Positions 10,017-18,160 of a DNA stretch of 64,000 nucleotides are shown piece by piece. Position numbers and translations under genes: made by a program. How positions within the stretch are numbered: the stretch's first letter is position 1; each line of letters opens with the position of its first letter. This DNA is from Pisciglobus halotolerans (GTDB taxonomy: Bacteria > Bacillota > Bacilli > Lactobacillales > Carnobacteriaceae), in the NCBI RefSeq assembly GCF_900113675.1, contig NZ_FOQE01000002.1:1-64000 (forward strand), read 5' to 3'. Below the pieces are notes generated by a model, which saw nothing but the letters and a program-made list of their open reading frames with translations, did not search any database and was not told where the DNA came from.

Positions 10017-11726
10017 TTATTTTTCAGATATGTCTTCTGCTTCTTCTGTATGGAACACTAAAACAACGGCCCCATAAGGAGATAAGCGGATCATGTCTCC
10101 TTCGATCATGTTGTTATTATTATTCAGCAACAACTGATAATCCCATTTGTTGAGTTTTGTTTCCCAGAAAGTTTCTTCCTCACTGCTGAAACTGCAACAG
10201 ACTAACGCCGTCAAGTTTCCTAGTGTTCGTTCATAACAGTATAAGTTGTCATTGGTTTCAAGAAGCTTAAAGTCGCCTTTGGTAAACAAGGGTGTTTTTT
10301 TATACCTTAAAAGGAGTTTATAATACGAAAAAATGCTATCTTCATCTGATTCTTGTGTGGCGACGGTATAATTTGCTTCTTCATTGACACCGCTCCATGG
10401 TTCGACTGTTGAAAAGCCTGCAAATGGGGAATCGTCCCATTGCATCACGCCTCGGCTCGCACTTTTTGTATTAGAACTCAGCTCTTGCAGCAAAAAGGAA
10501 TCGGCATAGCCAAAGTTTAATGCACGTTCAATGTACTGACGCTCATTTGTTAACGTAAAAGCATCCAGACTGTCTGACTGAAGATTTTTCATCCCGATCT
10601 CTTCCCCATTTAAAAGAATCGGCATCCCTTTTTGCAAATACATCAACGTAGCCAACATCTTACTGCTATTGCTGCGATATTTTTTCTCATCTCCAAAGCG
10701 AGAAACCATTCTTGGCATATCATGGTTATTCCAATACAATGTTGGTCCGCCAATATCTGCTAAGTTTTCTTGCCATTCTTTCATCGTTTCTTTGAACGCT
10801 TTGATATCTAACTTAGAAGATTGAAACTCCAGCGGCAATCGCGGATCTTTCAGTGTTTCATCCATTGTAAAGAAACGGAACGTGATCACGGCATCACAGC
10901 CGCCATTTTCTGGATCCGTATATTTTTTAGCCAGCTCGATATCTGCTGAAGCTGCTTCACCGACAATGAAGATATCCGGATAATCTTCCCGTAGTTTTTG
11001 CCCAAGACCATTGATGTAGTCAGTCACATTCTCTAAGTTAGAATAAAATTCCTCTGCCAAAGCGACTTCACCCTCCGCTGCTTCAACATCAGGGAACCCT
11101 TCTTCTTTTGCCAAATGAATAAAGGCATCCAGACGGAAACCGTCTATTCCTTTTTCAAGCCAGAAGTGACTGATCTTTGTCATTTCTTCCATAACTTGAG
11201 GATTCTTCCAATTTAAGTCCGGCATTTCTTTGGCAAATAAGTGAAAATAGTATTGATCACCATAAGGCTCCTTCTCCCATACACTGCCGCCAAAAAAGGA
11301 TGCCCAGTTATTCGGCAGATGCCCTTCCGGACTCTGATCTTCCCAAATGTAATAGTCTCGGTAAGGATTGTCTTTACCTTTGATCGCTTCCTGGAACCAT
11401 GGATGCTGATCAGAAGTGTGGTTTAAAACAAGATCAAAAATAACTTTCAACCCTCTTTTATGCGTTTCTTCGATCAACTCTTCAACATCAGCCATCGTAC
11501 CAAAAACTGGATCGATTTGATAGTAATCTGATATATCATATCCGTTGTCTACTTTAGGGGACGCGAAGATTGGGTTTAGCCAAATGATCGTTGCTCCGAG
11601 TGCTTGAATATGATCCAGGCGTTTGGTCACTCCTCGCAAATCTCCAACACCATCTCCATTTGTATCTTGAAAACTACTTGGGTACACTTGGTAGATTACG
11701 CCCTGATTCCACCATTTATCTGTCAT
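10017..11726 (-). CDS. malL: Alpha-glucosidase, oligo-1,6-glucosidase family (GH13_31)
   Basis: Cytoplasmic exo-acting alpha-glucosidase. Signature WWNQGVIYQVYPSSFQDTNG at the N terminus, then DLVLNHTSDQHPWF, GFRLDAF with nucleophile Asp200, VGEAAS with acid/base Glu257 and NNHDMPR with Asp336. 569 residues, normal for the family. The residue after the nucleophile is Ala201; in characterised GH13_31 enzymes Val here goes with alpha-1,6 bonds and Ala/Thr/Gly with alpha-1,4 bonds, so this enzyme may prefer maltose-type linkages. Strong AGGAGG site before the ATG. First gene of a two-gene unit with an operator at 11812. The symbol names the family, not a proven specificity. Confidence 0.85.
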   Translation of the reverse strand: MTDKWWNQGVIYQVYPSSFQDTNGDGVGDLRGVTKRLDHIQALGATIIWLNPIFASPKVDNGYDISDYYQIDPVFGTMADVEELIEETHKRGLKVIFDLVLNHTSDQHPWFQEAIKGKDNPYRDYYIWEDQSPEGHLPNNWASFFGGSVWEKEPYGDQYYFHLFAKEMPDLNWKNPQVMEEMTKISHFWLEKGIDGFRLDAFIHLAKEEGFPDVEAAEGEVALAEEFYSNLENVTDYINGLGQKLREDYPDIFIVGEAASADIELAKKYTDPENGGCDAVITFRFFTMDETLKDPRLPLEFQSSKLDIKAFKETMKEWQENLADIGGPTLYWNNHDMPRMVSRFGDEKKYRSNSSKMLATLMYLQKGMPILLNGEEIGMKNLQSDSLDAFTLTNERQYIERALNFGYADSFLLQELSSNTKSASRGVMQWDDSPFAGFSTVEPWSGVNEEANYTVATQESDEDSIFSYYKLLLRYKKTPLFTKGDFKLLETNDNLYCYERTLGNLTALVCCSFSSEEETFWETKLNKWDYQLLLNNNNNMIEGDMIRLSPYGAVVLVFHTEEAEDISEK

Positions 11727-11811
11727 ATGTTCTTTCCTCCTAGTGATGTTTCAATGTTTCCTCTCCTAATAGGTTACCCAAACAAAAAAGCACTTACAAC
11801 TTGTAATTTGA

Positions 11812-11825
11812 TGTTAGCGGTAACA
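11812..11825. promoter_or_regulatory. MalR-type operator in the malL/dsdA divergent intergenic region
   Basis: TGTTAGCGGTAACA differs at one base from the perfect palindrome in front of malX. It lies 86 bp upstream of the glucosidase start codon, in the 408-bp region (11727-12134) between this gene and the divergent dsdA. The rest of that region is AT-rich, and I see no further gene in it. Confidence 0.65.
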
Positions 11826-12134
11826 GAAGATTCGATTCTGTCCAAAGTTTGTCTTTTACCGCTCTAACACTCGATTTTTTCCTCTTTTCTTGTTTTCTTT
11901 TTTCTCACATGATTCTTTCATTATTCCCCCTTTTTTATCGTATTTCACGGAAGAATATGTTATCCTTATCTAGAAATTTTAGTATCAATTTAATTAACGT
12001 TGAAACTGTTTTTTCCTTTGCTTGCTTACTGACTAAGTGAACATATCGAATAAACAGTAACAAGTGGTTATTGATAAGAAAATGAATGATTTAAATGATG
12101 AAAGCTTAATAACGATATAAAAGGAGAAATAGAT

Positions 12135-13502
12135 ATGTTTGAGCGAGTGATTGCTGGAAAGTCTTTAAGTGAATGGGTCGATCAATATCCTGAATTGGAT
12201 CAGATCATTCATACAGAGGAGATTTTCTGGAACAATCCGAAAAAAGGACCCTTTGTTGAAGCATCAAAACAAACAACGTTGTCCAAAGCTGACGTAGATG
12301 ATGCTGAACAACGTTTAGAACGTTTTGCTTCTTATATTCAAATCGCATTTCCAGAAACAGCAGAAGCTGACGGAATCATTGAGTCTGGCATTTCGCCAAT
12401 TTCTGAAATGAAAAAGGTTGTGACATCTGCTTATCACACTTCGGTTCAAGGCGATTTTTACTTAAAACGAGATGATACTTTGCCAATCGCCGGTACGATC
12501 AAAGCGCGCGGTGCCATTTATGAAGTCCTGAAACATGCAGAAACGTTAGCTCTCGAGCATGGACTGCTAAAAAGCATCGATGAAGATTATGCTATTTTTG
12601 CTAGCGAAACTTTTAAAAACTTTTTCTCTCATTATAAAATCGCTGTCGGAACGACTGGAAACCTAGGCATCAGCGTCGGAACGATGGGTGCAAAACTTGG
12701 CTTTGATGTGACTGTCCATATGTCAGTTGAAGCTAAAAAATGGAAAAAAGACTTTTTGCGGACCAGAGGAGTTACTGTGATCGAGCACGAATCTGATTTT
12801 ACAAAAGCAGTCGAAGAAGGTCGCAAGGAATCAGACAGAGACCCGATGTCCTATTTCGTCGATGATGAACATTCCGTTGACCTTTTCTTAGGCTACACTG
12901 TAGCAGGCAATCGGTTGAAAAAACAATTGGCTGACAAACAAATTTTAGTCGATGCAGACCATCCGCTTTTCGTCTATCTGCCATGTGGAATCGGTGGAAG
13001 TCCTGGCGGTGTTTCTTTTGGCTTAAAACAGGTTTACGGGGATCATGTCCATTGCTTCTTCGCTGAACCTACTCATATGCCAAGCATGTTGATTGGCTTG
13101 CTGACAGATCAACACGATGCCGTCTCTATTAAAGATTTTATGATCGACGGTGTGACTTGTGCAGATGGATTGGCAGTACCTCGAACTTCAGGTTTTGTTT
13201 CCAAAGTTATGGAGAACTTTTTCAGCGGAGGCTATACGGTCCAAGATGAAGAAACTTATCGTTTATTGACAACGATAGCAGACACAGAACACATCTTTCT
13301 CGAACCTGCAGCATTGGCTGGATTACCAGGACCGGCTCGTCTTTTCTCAACGAAAGAAGGACGCCGATATATCACAGAAAATCATTTAGAAGATAAAATG
13401 GATCGGGCTACTCATATTGCTTGGGCAACAGGCGGCAGCATGGTACCTGAAGAAGACCGCCGTGTTTTCTATGCCCAAGGTCAACAGCCTTTAAACGCTT
13501 AA
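12135..13502 (+). CDS. dsdA: D-serine ammonia-lyase
   Basis: PLP enzyme converting D-serine to pyruvate and ammonia. 455 residues, close to the E. coli DsdA length. The PLP lysine is in AGTIKARGA (Lys123). The phosphate-binding glycine loop is PCGIGGSPGG. Other family blocks: FYLKRDDTLPIAGT and VGTTGNLGISVGTMGA. ATG start with AAAGGAG 8 nt upstream. It is alone on the plus strand, divergent from the maltose genes, with a terminator at 13617. No DsdC activator or D-serine transporter is adjacent. It probably detoxifies or uses D-serine; the window gives no sign of a vancomycin VanC-type cluster that would explain D-serine. Confidence 0.92.
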   Translation: MFERVIAGKSLSEWVDQYPELDQIIHTEEIFWNNPKKGPFVEASKQTTLSKADVDDAEQRLERFASYIQIAFPETAEADGIIESGISPISEMKKVVTSAYHTSVQGDFYLKRDDTLPIAGTIKARGAIYEVLKHAETLALEHGLLKSIDEDYAIFASETFKNFFSHYKIAVGTTGNLGISVGTMGAKLGFDVTVHMSVEAKKWKKDFLRTRGVTVIEHESDFTKAVEEGRKESDRDPMSYFVDDEHSVDLFLGYTVAGNRLKKQLADKQILVDADHPLFVYLPCGIGGSPGGVSFGLKQVYGDHVHCFFAEPTHMPSMLIGLLTDQHDAVSIKDFMIDGVTCADGLAVPRTSGFVSKVMENFFSGGYTVQDEETYRLLTTIADTEHIFLEPAALAGLPGPARLFSTKEGRRYITENHLEDKMDRATHIAWATGGSMVPEEDRRVFYAQGQQPLNA

Positions 13503-13522
13503 TGATCTCTATTAAAAAAAGA

Positions 13523-13614
13523 GACTCTACAATATTTAACATTGGTCAGAAAAAAATCATTTTTTTAATGCTAAATCGGGAAGAAATTTCTTTACCAATG
13601 TTAGAAGAAGAACC
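13523..13614. repeat. MITE-like element, copy 1 (92 bp)
   Basis: One end reads GACTCTACAATATTTAACAT plus TGGT; the other end, on the opposite strand, reads GGTTCTTCTTCTAACATTGG. The interior shares TTTTTTTAATGCTA with the copies at 33437 and 35738 but is about 40 bp shorter. Not coding. Confidence 0.65.
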
Positions 13615-13616
13615 AA

Positions 13617-13660
13617 AAAAAGACAGACGCTGAGCAACAATTCAACGTCTGTCTTTTTTT
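13617..13660. terminator. Bidirectional terminator between dsdA and malR
   Basis: AAAGACAGACG (ending 13629) and CGTCTGTCTTTTTTT (from 13646) form a long stem followed by T7 on the plus strand and a T-run on the minus strand. It serves dsdA and possibly malR, which converge here. Confidence 0.8.
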
Positions 13661-13795
13661 GTATGGATAAAACCATGGTATAGTGAACACTTCAATCTTT
13701 AAAATCTAATGTTAGGGATAAAATGATCGAACAGTTTTTTATTATCGCTTTCAAAAATCTCTATTTTTATCCTGTTACGATTTTTTATACAGCTT

Positions 13796-14797
13796 TTATT
13801 CAGCATCTTCTGCAGCTAGTGCAAGGCTTGATGTTTTTTCCTTAGACGGTTTTCGAGTTGTTTCTCTTGGGATCAGCTTTGAATCAAAAAATTGTTTTCC
13901 TTGTGATTTCCCTTTTTCTTTGATTTTTTTCAAAATCATTTTAGCACAAGCTTCTCCCATTTCAACGACCGGCTGTCTGATCGTAGTTAATCTTGGAAAA
14001 GCGATTTGATCCAAAAATATCCCATCATGGCCGATAATACCAAAATCTTTCGGGATGGATCCATTCATTTTTTGGATGGCTCTTTCCACGCCAATCGCTA
14101 ATCGATCTGAACTGCAGATAAAAACGGTATTGTGTTCAATCTGTTCCCAATTCTCTTCAACATAAGCAGCGCTATAACGTGACCGATTCTCAAATCGAAT
14201 GATGCGTGCGTCTTTTTGATGATGCTGAACAATTTCAAGAAAACCTGCTTCTCTAGAACGTTCGAATGTTTCATTGACATCAATTCCAACGAATACGAAA
14301 TGTTCATAACCTAGCTCAACGGCATATGCTGTTGCAATCGAAACACCTTTTTTATTATTCGTATCAATAAAGTCATAGCCGCGATCATTTTCGCCAAATA
14401 ATACCACTGGCTTATTTGCTCCATTGATCCAAGCGTAATCTTCTTGACGAACACCGGTCATAATATAGCCATCGCAAAGCCCGAGATCAAAATTGTTTTT
14501 CGTGACCAGCTGAAGAGAATACTGTTCTTTATCCAAACCTTGCGCGATGCCTGTCAGCAAATTCATATAGTAAGGTTCCGTAACATCCATTTCTTCCAGA
14601 ATAAACAATTTGATCACAAGTGTTCGATTGTTGACTAAAGCTTTAGCAGCTGTGTTAGGCCGATAGTTTAATTCCTTCATGGCCGCAAAGACCAATTCTT
14701 TTAATTCGTCGGTTACTTGTTCAGGATGATTGATTGCTCTTGAAACAGTCATTTTCGAAACATTAGCCCGCTTCGCAACATCATTTAAAGTCGTCAT
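13796..14797 (-). CDS. malR: LacI-family repressor, MalR-like
   Basis: 333 residues: N-terminal helix-turn-helix TLNDVAKRANVSKMTVSRAI with hinge helix about 45-60 (PNTAAKALVNNRT), then a periplasmic-binding-protein-like effector domain to about 310 and a charged tail. In Lactobacillales this family member next to maltodextrin genes represses them and is released by maltose. The two TGTTA(C/G)CGGTAACA palindromes upstream of malX and malL are the likely targets (inference). ATG start with GAGAGGAAAG upstream. Transcribed alone on the minus strand. Confidence 0.8.
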   Translation of the reverse strand: MTTLNDVAKRANVSKMTVSRAINHPEQVTDELKELVFAAMKELNYRPNTAAKALVNNRTLVIKLFILEEMDVTEPYYMNLLTGIAQGLDKEQYSLQLVTKNNFDLGLCDGYIMTGVRQEDYAWINGANKPVVLFGENDRGYDFIDTNNKKGVSIATAYAVELGYEHFVFVGIDVNETFERSREAGFLEIVQHHQKDARIIRFENRSRYSAAYVEENWEQIEHNTVFICSSDRLAIGVERAIQKMNGSIPKDFGIIGHDGIFLDQIAFPRLTTIRQPVVEMGEACAKMILKKIKEKGKSQGKQFFDSKLIPRETTRKPSKEKTSSLALAAEDAE

Positions 14798-14999
14798 CCG
14801 CTTTCCTCTCTTTCAAAGCTATTTTATGTAGCTCTTGCCTCCATTATGGCGGCTTTTATCGAAAAAAACAAGCTGTTTTAAGAATAGCTTAATGATAGAA
14901 AGGCTTTTTAAGCGACTGTTACATTGACCTATACCACTTGATTTTCTGTTGAAATGAAGCTTTTCAATCATTTTGTGACTATTTCATTTGTAGCATCAA

Positions 15000-15036
15000 A
15001 AAAGCACAGCAAAGAAAATACTCTCCTTTGCTGTAC
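15000..15036 (-). terminator. Terminator of perR
   Basis: GCACAGCAAAG (15004-15014) pairs with CTTTGCTGT (15026-15034); on the minus strand it is followed by T6. It lies about 20 bp downstream of the perR stop codon. Confidence 0.8.
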
Positions 15037-15057
15037 ATTTTTGTTTAAATCTTTTGT

Positions 15058-15501
15058 TTAATTCGTTTGCTCTTGAGATTGACATTCCATGCAGATACCA
15101 TAAATCTCTAAACGATGCGTGTGAACTTTAAACCCGGTCAGATCTTCAGTGACGGATTCTACATCTTCTAATCCTGGATAATACACGTCTTCGATTTTTC
15201 CGCAACGTTCACAAATGGCGTGATAATGTTCTGTCGTAGCGAAATCAAATCGACTAGAAGCATCTCCATACTTCATTTCTTTTACAAATCCTATTTTTGT
15301 GAACAAACGCAGATTATTATAAACAGTAGCCACGCTCATATTAGGAAATCGTTCAGACAAAGCTTGATAAATCGTATCCGCTGTTGGATGTGTATCATTT
15401 TCAATTAAATACTGTAGTATCGCATATCGTTGAGGAGTGATTCGGATGCCATTATTTTTCAACTTTCCGATCGATTGGATTAAGAGTCTATTTTGAGCCA
15501 A
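15058..15501 (-). CDS. perR: Fur-family peroxide-responsive repressor PerR
   Basis: 147 residues: winged helix ([26 protein letters not shown]) followed by the dimerisation domain. The segment [19 protein letters not shown] keeps the PerR-type metal ligands (Asp in FDF, the two His of HYH, a later Asp in IEDV), and two CxxC pairs (CERC, CMEC) form the structural zinc site; Fur would have Glu instead of the FDF Asp. The start codon is TTG (15499-15501) with AAGGAG upstream. Alone, with a terminator downstream and a candidate Per box in its promoter. Zur or Fur is less likely because of these ligands. Confidence 0.85.
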   Translation of the reverse strand: MAQNRLLIQSIGKLKNNGIRITPQRYAILQYLIENDTHPTADTIYQALSERFPNMSVATVYNNLRLFTKIGFVKEMKYGDASSRFDFATTEHYHAICERCGKIEDVYYPGLEDVESVTEDLTGFKVHTHRLEIYGICMECQSQEQTN

Positions 15502-15540
15502 TTTTAACGTCTCCTTAAAGTCTTCTCAATGAGAATCTTT

Positions 15541-15570
15541 TATCAAATGATCAATGATTATCAAATGATT
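15541..15570. promoter_or_regulatory. Candidate Per box / autoregulatory site of perR
   Basis: TATCAAATGAT occurs twice as a direct repeat (15541-15551 and 15559-15569), with the near-palindrome TGATCAATGATTATCA across the middle, resembling the TTATAATNATTATAA Per box pattern. It lies 40-70 bp upstream of the perR start. Confidence 0.4.
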
Positions 15571-15727
15571 TTATATATTCAATAAGCATATTTTAACTTC
15601 TTTTGATAAGTAAAGCAATATGTAATGGTTATTAAATAAGAATTCCATTTCATTTAAGAAAAAAGCTAAATAAAAAGCTGCCGGTTTTGACTGACATACT
15701 GATTTGAGACACTAATAAAACACCTTC

Positions 15728-16580
15728 TTAGACTGCTATTCCTCTAAATTCCAAAGGGGAGTAGTAGTCTAATTTTTCTTGAATTCGTTCGTTATTATAA
15801 TGATACATATAATCATTTACACGAGCGACAACCTCTTGTGAAGACAATGAATGGTACTTCGTGTACTGGAACTCCTCTGATTTAATATTGGAATGAAACG
15901 ACTCAATAACTGCATTGTCCCAACAATTTCCTCTTCTGGACATACTGGCTACTAAATCTCTCTCCTTCACTAAACCTTGAAAAGCATAGGAAGTATAAAC
16001 CGATCCTTGATCTGAATGAACCATGACTCCTTTGGGGTACCCTCTTGCTTCCAAGGCTGCTTTCAAAGTGTCTATCACCAATGGTGTCTGTTGGTGACTA
16101 TACAGCCTATATGCGACGATTTCATTGTTATATAGATCTATAATGGTCGAAAGATACAGCGTTTCCGGACCGTATTGAGTATACGTAATGTCAGTCACCC
16201 ATTTTTCGTTTGGTCTAGAAGCAGTAAAGTTTCTCTCCAATAAATTGGGCGCAATAATCACGGATTTTCCTTGAGATTTCCATTTACGTTTTGGTTTCAC
16301 CCGGCATTGCAGGTTCAGTCTTTGCATCATTCGTTGGACGGTATTCCGGTGCAGTTTAATTTATGTTTCCGTTTCAAGAGCTTCGGAATCTTACGATGGC
16401 CGTAACGGTATTTGTTTTTCTGACAAAGTTCCGTAATAGCTAACTCCGCTTCCGATAAGACCTTTTTTGGCTCTTTCGTCCATCGGTAGTACGTAGACCG
16501 AGCGATTTCCAAGGCAGCCAAAATTGCCGTGACGGTATACTTTCTTCGGAACTTTTCCACTAATCGAAGAACTACTTCTT
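15728..16580 (-). pseudogene. IS3-family transposase orfB, frameshifted
   Basis: DDE integrase domain with all three acidic residues visible (WVTDITYTQ, VMVHSDQGSVYTS and the Glu of NAVIESFHSN). The N-terminal part EKFRRKYTVTAILAALEIAR runs in one frame and stops at about 16327. The rest continues in another frame from MMQRLNLQCRV. A single missing base near 16355-16362 explains it: restoring it would read KLN-LHRNTVQRMMQRLNL. A normal -1 programmed shift from orfA at an A-run near 16575-16580 is likely for the intact ancestor. Confidence 0.85.
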
Positions 16581-16888
16581 TTTCAACTCCTCTCTCATTT
16601 CTAAATACTTTTTTAGAATCTCGTTCTCCATCTGTAGATGTTCCAACTGCCTATTTTCTTTTCTTCTTCATTTTTCGAATCCGGTCCAAGCCCATAGGAA
16701 TACTGTTTCCCGATTGGTTGGTCAAAGCGATGGATTTGATTCGTTCGATACCACTTCATCCATGTTTTAATCTGTGACACATTTTTTATACCGTATTTTT
16801 CCATGATCTCCTAATTCGTTAATTCGCCACTGAGTTTGTCTTTGACAACCGCCCATTTTACTTCACTTGAATATACGTCTTTGCCCAC
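16572..16888 (-). pseudogene. IS3-family orfA (helix-turn-helix protein), broken twice
   Basis: GTG start at 16886-16888 with AGGTG upstream: VGKDVYSSEVKWAVVKDKL. Codon 26 is TAG (16811-16813), after which the frame continues EIMEKYGIKNVSQIKTWMKW. A second lesion shifts the frame after KNEEEKK, the original continuing DRQLEHLQMENEILKKYLEM. The total length is not a multiple of three. Clearly non-functional. Confidence 0.8.
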
Positions 16889-17102
16889 GCAAAAACACCT
16901 CCGAGATAGTAGTTGATTCATTATACCATTTCGAAGGTGTTTTATATTGTCTCATCTTTTTGTGTTAGTTTAGTTTTGATAAACGCTCCGGCAGCTTTTC
17001 CAAATGATTAATCATTTTTTTATACTAACTACTGATTTTTTTGATGTTCAACGTTCTTTTATGATTTATTACGTGAATATACTTTCTTATAAATGCTGAT
17101 AA

Positions 17103-18077
17103 TCAAAGTTTATTTTTAGATTCTCCTAAAGATTCCCTCCAAATAAATTCTGTTTCGATCAACGTGTTTCTTGTTTCTTCGTTATGGATGAGTTGAAACA
17201 GTTTTTCTGCACTGATTGACCCCCATTCTGTCTTTGAATAAGAAACCGTGGCTAGCGCGGGTGTAATATATTTGCTGATCAAAATATCATCAAAACCAGC
17301 AACAAACACATCTTTTCCTATGACTAAAGCAGACTGCTGAAAATAATCATACAAGCCAATGGCCATCTCATCGTTTAAAGAAAAAATACCGATTGGCTCT
17401 TTCCAATCCAGTTCGATTCTTCTAGCTGCTCTTTTCCCAGAATCTTTTGTAAAATCACCTTGGATAATCCGAACATTTAATGCCAATTTTTTTAAGGTCT
17501 GTAAAGCCGCAGATAACCTTTCATTACTGTCAAATGTTTCCTTTGGTCCTGAAAGAATATACACTTTTTTAACCTTTGTTTCTTTTAAAGCTTGTATCGC
17601 TTGTTCAGATCCTTTTTTATTATCCAAGAGAACATGGCAGATATTTTTATGTTCTATTTTACGATCCAATACAACGATTTTATTTCCCCGCTTTGCGTAT
17701 TGCAAGATCTCTTTATCAGGAAAAGCTGGATCAAGAACGATTGCACCGTCGATCATGCGTTGAGGCAGAAATAGATGGGAGCGATCTCCAGAACAAGCTA
17801 CCATTTCATACCCATTTTGTTTGGCTTTTTGCATGATACCATCCAATAGATCACCGTAAAAAGTCCCGCTATAACTGGAAATATATACACCGATGATATT
17901 CGTCTTATTTCTTCTTAAGTTTCTACCCGCCATGTTCGGAATGTAATTCAATTCATTCGCAATAGCAACAATACGATCTCTTGTTTCTGTTGTGACTTTT
18001 GAACTTCCGTTTAATGCATAGGAAACAGTAGAAATAGAAACACCTGCTTTTTTAGCAATATCTTTTATTCCAACCAT
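17103..18077 (-). CDS. LacI-family regulator of the sophorooligosaccharide operon
   Basis: 324 residues: N-terminal helix-turn-helix (IKDIAKKAGVSISTVSYALN), hinge PNMAGRNLRRNKT, then a sugar-binding effector domain. It is the last gene of the operon and lies 83 bp after the GH94 gene. The palindromes with core GAAACGTTTC in front of the binding-protein gene (26912-26980) are its likely operators, judged by proximity. ATG start with AGGTGA upstream. Its terminator is now interrupted by the IS. The natural inducer is unknown; sophorose or a short beta-1,2-glucan is my guess from the neighbours. Confidence 0.82.
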   Translation of the reverse strand: MVGIKDIAKKAGVSISTVSYALNGSSKVTTETRDRIVAIANELNYIPNMAGRNLRRNKTNIIGVYISSYSGTFYGDLLDGIMQKAKQNGYEMVACSGDRSHLFLPQRMIDGAIVLDPAFPDKEILQYAKRGNKIVVLDRKIEHKNICHVLLDNKKGSEQAIQALKETKVKKVYILSGPKETFDSNERLSAALQTLKKLALNVRIIQGDFTKDSGKRAARRIELDWKEPIGIFSLNDEMAIGLYDYFQQSALVIGKDVFVAGFDDILISKYITPALATVSYSKTEWGSISAEKLFQLIHNEETRNTLIETEFIWRESLGESKNKL

Positions 18078-18160
18078 ATCTTCACCTACATATTTTTTTA
18101 TACTGCCATTCTATCATGAATCGTTTTATCATGAGCATTTCACTCATTCGATTTCATTTT

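Larger units (their letters stand above)
15690..16969 (-). mobile_element. Degenerate IS3-family insertion sequence
   Basis: About 1.28 kb with imperfect terminal inverted repeats: left ACTGACATACTGATTTGAGA, right (opposite strand) ACTAACACAAAAAGATGAGA, both running on into ATAAAACACCTTC-type sequence. It contains an orfA/orfB transposase pair, both broken. The exact ends are uncertain by some bases, and I could not define a clean target duplication. Confidence 0.8.
15672..16999 (-). other. Transcription terminator split by the IS insertion
   Basis: AAAAAGCTGCCGG (15672-15684) and CCGGCAGCTTTT (16988-16999) are perfect arms of one hairpin with a minus-strand T-rich tail, now about 1.3 kb apart because the IS3 element sits in the loop. 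Without the insert the loop would be roughly 20 nt. It would have been the terminator of the LacI gene at 17103. Confidence 0.7.

Noticed and set aside
12135-13502. D-serine lyase as part of a VanC-type vancomycin resistance cluster
   Set aside because: No racemase, ligase or VanXY-type gene is nearby; neighbours are maltose genes.
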